Positions 20,018-28,233 of a DNA stretch of 64,000 nt are shown here, in pieces. Source of the stretch: Arthrobacter woluwensis (GTDB taxonomy: Bacteria; Actinomycetota; Actinomycetes; Actinomycetales; Micrococcaceae); the NCBI RefSeq assembly GCF_900105345.1, contig NZ_FNSN01000003.1, positions 868,001 to 932,000 of the forward strand. Direction: 5' to 3'. Under the pieces are notes generated by a model, which did no database searches, was not told the origin of the DNA, and saw nothing but the letters and a program-made list of their open reading frames with translations. A program made the position numbers and the translations under genes. Position 1 is the first letter of the stretch; every line of letters begins with the position of its first letter.

Positions 20018-20416
20018 TCACTCTCCGGGGACGGTGGAGAGGTGCTCATGGACCGCGATCAGGCCGTCTCCTTCGGTGCGGAAGACGATGGTCTCGCGTT
20101 CGGTGCTCCGCTCGGCACTGCCGTCCCCCGGGTCCACCGTGGTGTCGACGGTGTGGGTGAAGACGGCCATGCCGGGGTAGCACTGGATGAGGGCGTCGCG
20201 GGAGACGCAGTCGAGGACGGCCCAGCCTTCCGCGCGCCACGAGTCCCAGGCGCGCTCGTACGAGGCGCGGTCGTTCAGACGGTGCTGTTCGGGGTGGAAG
20301 ACGAACGTGGCGTCCTCGGCGAACGTGCCGAAATACGCGTCCCGGTCATTGGCCCGGAAAGCCTGGACGATCGCTGCGGCAGCCTCTTCGACGCTGGCCT
20401 GGGTGGGTGTCTCCAT
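20018..20416 (-). CDS. SnoaL/DUF4440-like NTF2-fold protein
   Basis: A 132-residue protein of the NTF2-like fold used by SnoaL, ketosteroid isomerase and DUF4440 proteins: AAAAIVQAFRANDRDAYFGTFAEDATFVFHP at the front, then three or four beta strands ending ETIVFRTEGDGLIAVHEHLS. The conserved shape is clear, but the reaction is not. The start is ATG 20416 with AAGGAG 5 nt upstream; the frame is open to 20482. It comes directly before the NCS1 permease gene. Confidence 0.75.
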   Translation of the reverse strand: METPTQASVEEAAAAIVQAFRANDRDAYFGTFAEDATFVFHPEQHRLNDRASYERAWDSWRAEGWAVLDCVSRDALIQCYPGMAVFTHTVDTTVDPGDGSAERSTERETIVFRTEGDGLIAVHEHLSTVPGE

Positions 20417-20554
20417 GATGCTCCTTCGAATCGACGCCCGGCGGAACAGTGGGGAGCCCGCAGGTTTCGCGTCAGGCAACATGTGATGCTACCGGAATAA
20501 CAATTCGCGGGGTAGAGGCGAGCGCTCAACCCGCCCGGCCGGGGCCGGTGCGCC

Positions 20555-20560
20555 TACCAT
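20555..20560 (+). promoter_or_regulatory. leaderless -10 box of the methyltransferase gene
   Basis: TACCAT with a 6-nt gap to GTG 20567 and no Shine-Dalgarno. Confidence 0.45.
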
Positions 20561-20566
20561 GGCAAG

Positions 20567-22198
20567 GTGACTGAACAGACCTCCTGGCAGGACTCGCCCG
20601 AAGCCCGCGTGGACGCGCCGCGCGCCGACGACCTCCCGCTGCTCCAGGCCCTGGCCTCGGATCTGACGGACCTCGACTACACCGCCGAGGGCGTCGCCGA
20701 TCTCCTCGGAGCGCCCGCGTACGAGGCGCTCTCACGGGACCAGCTCGTGCCGGCCCGCATCGCCCTCGAGCCGCACGCCGGACGGGGGCTCGCCGTCGTC
20801 GTCGGGCTGTGGCTGCTGGCCGCTCCCCAGACGGCGGTGGCGCTGGAGGCGGCGTTCCCCCGGCTGGGCGTCGACGGCCTGCTGGCGCTCGGTCTCGTGG
20901 AGCGGACCGACGACGGCGCCGTCCAGGCCGCCGTTGACCTGCGGCCTTACGCGTGGACCGGTGAGGACGGGGCGGAGACGTTGCTCTGGGTCGCCAGCGA
21001 TCTGGGCGCCCACCAGAGGCCCGGGGTGCTCCGGCACGACCACGTGCTCGGCATCGGCCAGGCCTCCACCACGCTCGTCCAGGTCACCATGCGCCGCCCG
21101 GTCGCGACCGCGCTGGATCTCGGCACGGGCTGCGGCATCCAGACGTTCCACCTGCTCCAGCACGCGCGGCACGTGGTCGCCACGGACATCTCCCCGAGGG
21201 CGCTCGCGTTCACACGTTTCAACCTGCTGCTCAATGCCGGGCCTCTGGGGATAGACCCCGCGGACCCGGACGACCGCGTCAGCCTGCGGTGCGGCTCGCT
21301 CCTGGAGCCGGTCGCCGGGGAGCGCTTCGACCTGGTGGTCTCCAACCCGCCGTTCGTCATCACCCCGCGTCACGACGGTGAATCCGCTGGCGACCAGTTC
21401 ACCTACCGCGACGGCGGGCTGCCGGGTGATGCGATCGTCTCCACGCTCTTCCGGGAGCTGCCGGGAGCCCTCACCCCGGGTGGCACGGCCCAGATGCTCG
21501 GGAACTGGGAGATCGCGGAAGGCGCCGCGTGGGACGAGCGGGTGCGGTCCTGGCTGCCGGATGGCGCCGGAGCGTGGGTCATCCAGCGTGAACAGCTCAG
21601 CCCTGAGCTCTACGCCGAGACCTGGCTTCAGGACGCTTCGGAAGGCCGCGACCCGGAGCTGTACTCCCGCAGCTACCGGGACTACCTGAACGACTTCGCA
21701 GCCCGCGGTGTGGGCGCGATCGGCTTCGGCATGGTGCTGCTGACCGGCTCGGGAGAGGACTCCGACCTCGAGCGCTTCGAGGAGATCACCTACCCCGTGG
21801 AACAGCCGCTCGGCCCGCACCTGCAGGCCGCTCTGGAGCGCCGGGCCTGGCTCGAGGAGCATGAGGTGGGCGACGCGGCTCTCGTCGTGGCCGAGGACGT
21901 GACCGAGGAGCGGCACCAGCGGCCCGGTGCGGAACACCCGGGGGTCATCCTGCTCCGGCAAGGCGCCGGACTGCGCCGCACCAACCTGCTCAGCAGCGAA
22001 CTCGCGGGCTTCGTCTCGGCCTGCGACGGCGACTTCACGGCCGCCCAGCTGGCCGCCGCCGTCGTGAGTCTGACCCCCTCGGCGGAGGGCGCCGGACCGA
22101 TCGATGACGCGTCCCGCATTGCCGCATTGCTGGAAGACGTGCACAATTTGGTGATCGATGGCTTTCTTGTTCCGGTAGGCCTGGTGTCCCAGCCCTGA
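20567..22198 (+). CDS. class I SAM methyltransferase with NPPF motif
   Basis: A 543-residue protein. The central domain has the SAM-binding motif ALDLGTGCGIQTFHLL (about 182-197), the acidic loop VVATDISPRALAFTRFN, and DLVVSNPPF (Asn260-Pro-Pro-Phe263), the catalytic motif of N-methyltransferases acting on adenine, guanine or glutamine (RsmC, PrmC, HemK types). The N-terminal 170 residues resemble the winged-helix lead domain of the actinobacterial family; the C-terminal 200 residues are of unknown role. An rRNA or release-factor substrate is possible. The start GTG 20567 follows a TANNNT box by 6 nt. Confidence 0.85.
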   Translation: MTEQTSWQDSPEARVDAPRADDLPLLQALASDLTDLDYTAEGVADLLGAPAYEALSRDQLVPARIALEPHAGRGLAVVVGLWLLAAPQTAVALEAAFPRLGVDGLLALGLVERTDDGAVQAAVDLRPYAWTGEDGAETLLWVASDLGAHQRPGVLRHDHVLGIGQASTTLVQVTMRRPVATALDLGTGCGIQTFHLLQHARHVVATDISPRALAFTRFNLLLNAGPLGIDPADPDDRVSLRCGSLLEPVAGERFDLVVSNPPFVITPRHDGESAGDQFTYRDGGLPGDAIVSTLFRELPGALTPGGTAQMLGNWEIAEGAAWDERVRSWLPDGAGAWVIQREQLSPELYAETWLQDASEGRDPELYSRSYRDYLNDFAARGVGAIGFGMVLLTGSGEDSDLERFEEITYPVEQPLGPHLQAALERRAWLEEHEVGDAALVVAEDVTEERHQRPGAEHPGVILLRQGAGLRRTNLLSSELAGFVSACDGDFTAAQLAAAVVSLTPSAEGAGPIDDASRIAALLEDVHNLVIDGFLVPVGLVSQP

Positions 22199-22261
22199 CT
22201 GAGTGCTGGACCTCAGGGGCAGTTTCGTCAAAGATTTCCTTCATATCTGCCCCCCAATCGA

Positions 22262-22267
22262 TAGAAT
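22262..22267 (+). promoter_or_regulatory. leaderless -10 box of the ArsR-like regulator
   Basis: TAGAAT with a 6-nt gap to GTG 22274; one of the best -10 matches in the window. Confidence 0.55.
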
Positions 22268-22273
22268 GGTTTT

Positions 22274-22879
22274 GTGAGCACCCAGGCTTCAGAAACTGCG
22301 CAGGAGCCCCGCCGCCAGGTGGAGATCTCCGATCCGAAGGCCATCCGTGCGCTTGCGCATGCCGCTCGCCTGGCTGCCATCAGTGACCTCTATTCGAGCC
22401 AGGTGAGCCGCACGGCCACCGAACTCGCAGCCGTCACCGGACTCACCCCCAGTGCGATGAGTTACCACCTCCGTGCGCTCCAGAAGTGGGGCATGGTGGA
22501 ACCCGCCGAAAGCGACGGCGACGCGCGTGAGCGCCGCTGGAAGGCTGCGGGCACCGATTTCATGATCAAGTCGGTCAGCGGTTCGGGGCACCCCGAGCTC
22601 GCGATCCTGGATCTCGAGCTGGACGCGCAGCGCCGCCGTATCCTCGCTCACAATCAGGAACGGGACGAGCTGACGCTGCGGGGCGCCGAGGATCAGCGCT
22701 TCCCCTCGATGTCGATGTCCACCGAAGTGCTCTACCTGGACCCGCCCAAGGCACGCGAGCTGATCGACCGGATGAACCAGTTGATCAGGGAATACGCCGT
22801 GACGGACCGCGGCGAGGCCACCGAGGACACCCGACGGGTCTCCGCGCTGTGGTCGATCGTGCCGGACAGCGCTCCCTGA
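22274..22879 (+). CDS. ArsR-like winged-helix regulator
   Basis: A 201-residue protein with an N-terminal winged-helix domain: ISDPKAIRALAHAARLAAISDLY, then the recognition helix TGLTPSAMSYHLRALQKWGMVE and the wing DARERRWKA. This is the ArsR/HTH_20 pattern. The C-terminal half (residues 100-201) is a helical sensing or dimerisation region without Cys or His metal sites, so the signal is unlikely to be a metal. Leaderless GTG start. It lies between the methyltransferase and topA, but the target is unknown. Confidence 0.85.
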   Translation: MSTQASETAQEPRRQVEISDPKAIRALAHAARLAAISDLYSSQVSRTATELAAVTGLTPSAMSYHLRALQKWGMVEPAESDGDARERRWKAAGTDFMIKSVSGSGHPELAILDLELDAQRRRILAHNQERDELTLRGAEDQRFPSMSMSTEVLYLDPPKARELIDRMNQLIREYAVTDRGEATEDTRRVSALWSIVPDSAP

Positions 22880-23011
22880 GGCGCAGTCCCTTCCCGGCCG
22901 GAGGCCGGATGTCCACAGGGCAGGCCCCATGTCGGAACTGCCCGGCAAAGTGTGGTGAACTAGGCAGATATGGGCGTCAGGCCCGCCAGAGAAGAATTCC
23001 GTAGGAGCACC

Positions 23012-25750
23012 GTGCCCACCAAGGCCAAGACCGGCAAGAAACTCGTGATCGTGGAGTCTCCCGCCAAGAGCAAGACCATCGCCAAGTACCTGGGCGAGGG
23101 TTTCGTGGTGGAGGCTTCCATCGGTCACATCCGTGACCTGCCGCAGCCCTCCGAACTCCCCGCCGAGCTGAAGAAGACCTCGGTGGGCAAGTTCGCGGTG
23201 GACGTGGACCACGACTTCAAGCCGTACTACGTCGTCTCCAGCAACAAGAAGAAGGTGGTGGCGGAACTCAAGGCGCAGCTCAAGGACGCCGACGAGCTCT
23301 ACCTCGCCACTGATGGGGATCGCGAAGGCGAGGCCATCGCGTGGCACCTCCTCGAGGTGCTCAAGCCCAAGGTCCCCGTGTACCGGATGACCTTCGGTGA
23401 GATCACCAAGGAGGCCATCCAGCGGGCCATGACCAGCCTGCGGGACATCGACACGGATCTGGTGGACGCCCAGGAGACGCGCCGCGTCCTGGACCGCCTC
23501 TACGGTTACGAGATCTCCCCGGTTCTCTGGCGCAAGGTCGCCAGCGGGCTGTCCGCAGGCCGTGTGCAGTCCGTGGTCACCCGCCTCGTGGTGGACCGCG
23601 AACGGGAGCGCATGGCGTTCACGTCCGCCTCCTACTGGGACCTCACCGGTGTCTTCAGCGCCGCAGGGGAGTCCTTCAAGGCCAAGCTGAGCGCCGTCGA
23701 CGGCAAGCGTCTCGCCACGGGCAAGGACTTCACCGACGCCGGTCAGCTCAAGGGCAAGGCCGTGGCCCTGCTGGACGAAGCCTCGGCCACCAGCCTGGCG
23801 GAGAACCTGGGTTCCGCGGACTTCAGCGTCCGCTCCATGGAGACCAAGCCGTACACCCGCCGTCCGGCCGCGCCGTTCACCACGTCGACCCTCCAGCAGG
23901 AGGCGGGCCGTAAGCTCCGCTTCTCCTCGAAGATCACCATGCAGGTGGCGCAGCGTCTCTACGAGAACGGCTACATCACCTATATGCGCACCGACTCGTC
24001 GGCGCTTTCGGATGAGGCCGTCAACGCCGCCCGCAAGCAGGCGAGCGAGCTGTACGGCGCCGAGTACGTCCCGTCCAGCCGCCGCGTGTATGCCAACAAG
24101 AGCGCGAACGCGCAGGAGGCCCACGAGGCCATCCGCCCCGCCGGTGACGCCTTCCGCACCCCGGCGCAGGTCAAGTCCCAGCTCTCCGCTGACGAGTTCC
24201 GCCTGTACGAGCTCATCTGGAAGCGCACCGTCGCGTCGCAGATGGCAGACGCCAAGGGCTCGACGGCGACCATCAAGCTGGGTGCCGTGTCCTCCGACGG
24301 CCGGGACGCCGAGTTCACGGCCTCCGGCACCGTCATCACCTTCCCCGGCTTCCTGGCCGCCTATGAGGAGGGCAAGGACGAAAGCCGCGAGGACGATTCG
24401 GACGAGTCCCGCCGTCTGCCGAACGTCGGGGAAGGCGACCGGTTGCAGGGCGGCGACATCACCGCCGTCGGGCACCAGACCTCCCCGCCCCCGCGGTACA
24501 CGGAGGCCTCGCTGACCGCCGAGATGGAGAAGGAAGGCATCGGCCGTCCCTCCACGTACGCGGCCACCATCTCCACCATCCAGGACCGCGGTTACGTCCG
24601 GAAGCAGGGCTCCGCCCTGGTGCCCAGCTGGATCGCGTTCTCCGTCATCAAGCTGCTCGAACAGCACTTCTCCGACTACGTGGACTACGAGTTCACGGCT
24701 GACATGGAGACGGACCTGGACCGCATCGCCCGCGGTGAGGAGCCCGGCGCCAGCTGGCTCAAGCACTTCTACTTCGGGGACGGCGGCAAGGAAGCCGGCC
24801 TGAAGTCCGTGGTCAACAACCTCGGTGAGATCGACGCCCGTGACATCAACTCGATCCCCGTCACCGACGGCATCGTGCTCCGGGTGGGCAAGTTCGGCCC
24901 GTACCTGGAGAGCACCGTTCCCACGGTCGACGCCAAGACCGGCGAGGTCGTGGAGGCGCTGCGCGCCAACGTCCCCGAGGACCTCGCGCCGGACGAGCTG
25001 ACCCCGGAGAAGGCCCGCGAGCTGCTGGAGAACTCCGCCCCGGAGGAGCGCGTCCTCGGCGTGGACCCGCACACCGGGCACACCGTGGTGGCCAAGAACG
25101 GCCGCTACGGCGCCTTCGTCACGGAGATCATCCCCGAGCCGACGGCCGAGGAGATCGCCGCGCAGCCGGTCGAGTACTACAAGAACGGCAAGCCCAAGCC
25201 CCCGAAGAAGCCGGTCAAGGTCAAGCCGCGTTCCGGGTCGCTGTTCAAGTCCATGTCCGTGGACACCGTCACTCTGGATGAAGCTCTGGCCCTGCTCAGC
25301 CTGCCCCGCGTGCTGGGACAGGATGAGGAAGGCACTCCCATCACGGTGCAGAACGGCCGCTTCGGCCCGTATCTGAAGAAGGGCGCGGACTCCCGGTCGA
25401 TCGGTTCCGAGGAGGAGATCTTCACCATCACCCTGGAACAGGCGCTGGAGATCTACTCGCAGCCCAAGCAGCGTGGCGCCCGCGCGGCCGTCCCGCCTCT
25501 CGCGGAGTTCGGACCGGACCCGGTGTCGGAGAAGAACATCGTGGTGAAGGAAGGCCGCTTCGGGCCGTACATCACCGACGGGATCACGAACATCACCGTC
25601 CCGCGCTCCACGAGCGTCGAGGAGCTGACCCGGGAACGCGCCGTCGAACTTCTGGCGGAGAAGCGAGCCAAGGGGCCGGTGAAGCGGACCACCCGTAGCA
25701 CCACGTCACGGAGCACGGCCAAGAAGCCGGCCGCGAAGAAGAAGGCCTGA
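23012..25750 (+). CDS. topA: DNA topoisomerase I
   Basis: The type IA enzyme relaxes negative supercoils and is essential in actinobacteria. At 912 residues it shows the Toprim motifs KLVIVESPAKSKTIAKYLG (Glu15) and LATDGDREGEAIAWH (Asp101, Asp103, Glu105), the catalytic Tyr in YITYMRTDSS (Tyr324), and KEGIGRPSTYA. The C-terminal half has repeated units of the form NGR(Y/F)G(A/P)(F/Y) as in KNGRYGAFV, QNGRFGPYL and KEGRFGPYI, which are the actinobacterial DNA-binding repeats in place of zinc fingers, and ends in a Lys-rich tail. GTG 23012 has TAGGAG a few bases upstream; ATG 22970 in the same frame would add 14 residues. Confidence 0.97.
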   Translation: MPTKAKTGKKLVIVESPAKSKTIAKYLGEGFVVEASIGHIRDLPQPSELPAELKKTSVGKFAVDVDHDFKPYYVVSSNKKKVVAELKAQLKDADELYLATDGDREGEAIAWHLLEVLKPKVPVYRMTFGEITKEAIQRAMTSLRDIDTDLVDAQETRRVLDRLYGYEISPVLWRKVASGLSAGRVQSVVTRLVVDRERERMAFTSASYWDLTGVFSAAGESFKAKLSAVDGKRLATGKDFTDAGQLKGKAVALLDEASATSLAENLGSADFSVRSMETKPYTRRPAAPFTTSTLQQEAGRKLRFSSKITMQVAQRLYENGYITYMRTDSSALSDEAVNAARKQASELYGAEYVPSSRRVYANKSANAQEAHEAIRPAGDAFRTPAQVKSQLSADEFRLYELIWKRTVASQMADAKGSTATIKLGAVSSDGRDAEFTASGTVITFPGFLAAYEEGKDESREDDSDESRRLPNVGEGDRLQGGDITAVGHQTSPPPRYTEASLTAEMEKEGIGRPSTYAATISTIQDRGYVRKQGSALVPSWIAFSVIKLLEQHFSDYVDYEFTADMETDLDRIARGEEPGASWLKHFYFGDGGKEAGLKSVVNNLGEIDARDINSIPVTDGIVLRVGKFGPYLESTVPTVDAKTGEVVEALRANVPEDLAPDELTPEKARELLENSAPEERVLGVDPHTGHTVVAKNGRYGAFVTEIIPEPTAEEIAAQPVEYYKNGKPKPPKKPVKVKPRSGSLFKSMSVDTVTLDEALALLSLPRVLGQDEEGTPITVQNGRFGPYLKKGADSRSIGSEEEIFTITLEQALEIYSQPKQRGARAAVPPLAEFGPDPVSEKNIVVKEGRFGPYITDGITNITVPRSTSVEELTRERAVELLAEKRAKGPVKRTTRSTTSRSTAKKPAAKKKA

Positions 25751-25757
25751 CACAGGA

Positions 25758-25763
25758 CATAAT
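25758..25763 (+). promoter_or_regulatory. possible leaderless -10 box of the Ppx/GppA gene
   Basis: CATAAT with a 6-nt gap to ATG 25770, lying in the 19-nt spacer after topA. It could give the phosphatase gene its own start in addition to read-through. Confidence 0.35.
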
Positions 25764-25769
25764 GAGCAC

Positions 25770-26747
25770 ATGCGTCTAGGCGTCCTGGATATCGGTTCCA
25801 ACACCGTCCACCTCTTGCTGGTGGATGCCCATCCGGGTGCCCAGCCGGTGCCGTTCGCCTCTCATAAGAGGCCGTTGTCCCTCGTCCAGTACCTGGAACC
25901 GGACGGCAGCATCAATGAGGCCGGCCAGAAGGAGCTCGTCGAGTTCGTCCTGGAGGCTTGGGAGTTCGCCGCCCGGCACAAGGCGGAGGACCTCCTGGCC
26001 TTCTGCACCTCGGCGATCCGGGAAGCCACCAACGGTCCCCAGGTTCTCGCCCGCGTGAAGCACGAGACCACCGTGACCCTCCGCGAGCTGTCCGGCAGTG
26101 AAGAGGCGGAGATGACCTTCTTCGCCGTCCGTCGCTGGTTCGGCTGGGCGGCGGGCACCGTCCTGGATCTGGACATCGGCGGCGGCTCCTTCGAAATGGC
26201 TCTGGGCAGGGACGAGCTCCCGGAGATCGCCACGAGCGTGCCGCTCGGCGCGAGCCGTCTGACGCGTGACTGGCTGGCCGAGGACCCGCCCACGGCCAAG
26301 AGCATCAAGGAACTCCGGAAGTACATCCGGTCCACGCTCAAGCCCGTGGTGAAGGACTTCGCACGGATCGGCACGCCGCATGTGGTGACCGGGACGTCCA
26401 AGACCTTCCGCTCGCTGGCCCGGATCGCCGGTGCCGCGCCCAGCGCCGCCGGCCCGTATGTGCGGCGTGAGCTCCTCCGGGAGGACCTTGGACTGTGGGC
26501 GCAGCGGATCTCCGCCATGAGCGCCGAGGACCGCCTGCATCTGCCTGGCGTCTCGCAGGCCCGGGCGCCCCAATTGCTGGCCGGCGCCCTCGTGGCCGAA
26601 GCCGCACTGGAACTGTTCGATCAGCCGCGGATCGTGATCTGCCCCTGGGCCCTGCGTGAAGGGCTCATCCTGCGGCGTCTCGACCAGCTGGTCTTCGACG
26701 GTCCGCTCGATCCGCCGGCCCATGTCAAGGACGATGGAGAACTCTGA
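25770..26747 (+). CDS. Ppx/GppA-family phosphatase
   Basis: A 325-residue exopolyphosphatase/pppGpp phosphohydrolase of the actin-like ASKHA fold. The first phosphate loop is MRLGVLDIGSNTVHLLLVD; the second is VLDLDIGGGSFEMALG; conserved TSAIREATN and LSGSEEAEMTFF follow family patterns. The length matches the short actinobacterial Ppx proteins with only the catalytic domains. Polyphosphate or (p)ppGpp would be the substrate, and which one cannot be told. It lies 19 nt after topA and is followed 1 nt later by the TIM-barrel gene, so the latter two are surely cotranscribed. Confidence 0.9.
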   Translation: MRLGVLDIGSNTVHLLLVDAHPGAQPVPFASHKRPLSLVQYLEPDGSINEAGQKELVEFVLEAWEFAARHKAEDLLAFCTSAIREATNGPQVLARVKHETTVTLRELSGSEEAEMTFFAVRRWFGWAAGTVLDLDIGGGSFEMALGRDELPEIATSVPLGASRLTRDWLAEDPPTAKSIKELRKYIRSTLKPVVKDFARIGTPHVVTGTSKTFRSLARIAGAAPSAAGPYVRRELLREDLGLWAQRISAMSAEDRLHLPGVSQARAPQLLAGALVAEAALELFDQPRIVICPWALREGLILRRLDQLVFDGPLDPPAHVKDDGEL

Positions 26748-26748
26748 G

Positions 26749-27546
26749 ATGGCCGAATCCGGCAGGTCTCCCCTCGCGGTCGCGCTGTCCAGCGCCTCCG
26801 TGTACCCGCTGAGCGTCCATGACGCCTTCGCCGTGGCCCAGGACCTGGGCTACGACGGGGTCGAGGTCATGGTCACCAACAACCCCATCAGCCAGGATCC
26901 CCGGGCCCTCCGCCAGCTGAGTGAGCGGTACGGCCAGGAGATCGTGTCCATCCACGCGCCGACCCTGCTGCTCACCCAGCAGGTGTGGGGCAAGGCGTGG
27001 AACAAGATCGAGCAGTCGTGCCTCATGGCGCGCGAGGTGGGCTGCGACGTCGTGGTCGTCCACCCGCCGTTCCGCTGGCAGAACGGCTACGCGGAGGAGT
27101 TCTTCGACGGCGTGCTCGAGGCGCAGGAGCGTCACGGCGTGAAGATCGCCGTGGAGAACATGTACCCCTGGCGCGTCCGTGGCCGGGAGATCCTGATGTA
27201 TCTCCCGCACTGGAACCCGCTCGGATTCGGGTACCAGCACGTGACCTGGGACTTCTCGCACTCCGCGACGGCGGGGATGGACAGCCTGGATGCCATGCGG
27301 GAGCTGGGCTCCGCGCTGCGGCACGTGCACCTCACTGATGGCACCGGTGTGGGCAGCAAGGACGAGCACCTCATGCCGGGGGAGGGCAATCAGCGCTGCG
27401 CCGAGGCCCTCCAGTACCTGGCCGCCTCCGATTTCGACGGCGTCGTGGTGGCGGAGATCAGCACCCGCAAGGCCAAGGTCGCGGGGGAACGGGAAGAGAT
27501 GCTCGCGCAGACCCTCGCCTTCGCGCGCCGGCATCTGGCCCGTTAG
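26749..27546 (+). CDS. sugar isomerase/AP endonuclease family 2 TIM-barrel protein
   Basis: A 265-residue TIM barrel of the xylose isomerase-like superfamily: LGYDGVEVMVTNNP, IVSIHAPTLLLT, DVVVVHPPFRWQ, KIAVENMYPWR, WDFSHSATAG, HVHLTDGTG and DGVVVAEISTR supply the metal-ligand Glu/Asp/His positions at the barrel mouth. Substrate unknown. ATG 26749 has GGAG 8 nt upstream; the in-frame ATG 26734 would overlap the preceding gene. The same pair, Ppx/GppA followed by this protein, occurs in other actinobacteria to my knowledge, which suggests a common function. Confidence 0.85.
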   Translation: MAESGRSPLAVALSSASVYPLSVHDAFAVAQDLGYDGVEVMVTNNPISQDPRALRQLSERYGQEIVSIHAPTLLLTQQVWGKAWNKIEQSCLMAREVGCDVVVVHPPFRWQNGYAEEFFDGVLEAQERHGVKIAVENMYPWRVRGREILMYLPHWNPLGFGYQHVTWDFSHSATAGMDSLDAMRELGSALRHVHLTDGTGVGSKDEHLMPGEGNQRCAEALQYLAASDFDGVVVAEISTRKAKVAGEREEMLAQTLAFARRHLAR

Positions 27547-27570
27547 CCACTCCCTGAGATCTCCTGTCGC

Positions 27571-27637
27571 CGAAACAGTGGGTTTCCGCTGAAACAGTGT
27601 GTTCTGCACGCGGTTTCAGTGGAAACCCACTGTTTCG
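27571..27637. repeat. long intergenic palindrome, family member 1
   Basis: Arms 27571-27595 and 27613-27637 pair over 25 bp with one G-T mismatch, around a 17-nt loop. The sequence (core CAGTGGGTTTCCGCTGAA) recurs at 56345-56409. Placed after the TIM-barrel gene and before the copper operon, it could act as a terminator, but it has no T-run. Confidence 0.75.
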
Positions 27638-27683
27638 AGCCGCCCCGTCGTCCCGCGCGGTTCACGTCACCGAGGATGAAGGC

Positions 27684-27712
27684 TTGACGTAAATACCCCC
27701 TAGGGGTATTTT
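27684..27712 (+). promoter_or_regulatory. copper operon promoter with CsoR-type operator
   Basis: A -35 box TTGACG (27684-27689) and a -10 box TATTTT (27707-27712) are spaced by 17 bp. The spacer is filled by the palindrome ATACCCCCTAGGGGTAT, the form recognised by the copper repressor CsoR in actinobacteria and Bacillus. Binding would block RNA polymerase; copper would release it. No csoR gene is in the window. Confidence 0.75.
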
Positions 27713-27822
27713 TGAAGCGTTGTCAGTGAAGTGGTATGTCCAGGCGGTCGTCTTTCCGCCGCCGTCACAGCCGTTCAACCCCAGCACCCACGACCTTTCT
27801 CACGTCAAGGAATGGAACTGAC

Positions 27823-28170
27823 ATGTGCGACTCCGAGCTCCGGAACACCCTGACCCTCACCCCCGTGCAGGACTCCTCCTGCGCCTGCTGCGCCCCGGCG
27901 GCGCCCAGCCTCTCGACCGACGCTCCGGAAACAGCTCCACAGCAGACCCGCCCGGAGGCGCAGACGCTCGACGTCGGCGTCGACGGCCTGAGCTGCGGCA
28001 GCTGCGTCCGGAAGGTGGAGGCGGCGCTCTCCGCACTGGACGGCGTCGAATCCAGCAGCATCGAGCTGGTCCCGGGCGGAACCTCGCGGCTCCGCGTCTC
28101 GGGAACGGCCGGCCTCTCCGCCGTGCGGGACGCCGTCGCGTCCACCGGCTACCACCTGAGCGAACGCTGA
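27823..28170 (+). CDS. copZ: CopZ-type copper chaperone (HMA domain)
   Basis: A 115-residue protein with a C-terminal HMA domain of about 65 residues. The metal loop is VDGLSCGSCVRKVEAAL, with the CxxC copper site. The N-terminal 48 residues add a second Cys cluster (SSCACCAP) that could bind copper or dock with a partner. It carries copper(I) in the cytosol to the ATPase coded next. AAGGA lies 11 nt before ATG 27823; the frame is open upstream to 27736, but no better start is seen. First gene of the copper operon behind the CsoR-type promoter. Confidence 0.88.
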   Translation: MCDSELRNTLTLTPVQDSSCACCAPAAPSLSTDAPETAPQQTRPEAQTLDVGVDGLSCGSCVRKVEAALSALDGVESSSIELVPGGTSRLRVSGTAGLSAVRDAVASTGYHLSER

Positions 28171-28233
28171 GCCGACGCGCTCCCGGCGGGCGCGGTCCCG
28201 CCGGCAGCGCGCGGCAGATCTCCCGGAGGGGAC

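Noticed and set aside
22289-25081. 930-codon minus-strand frame opposite topA
   Set aside because: Shadow of topA and the ArsR-like gene, with no start signals and no recognisable domain.
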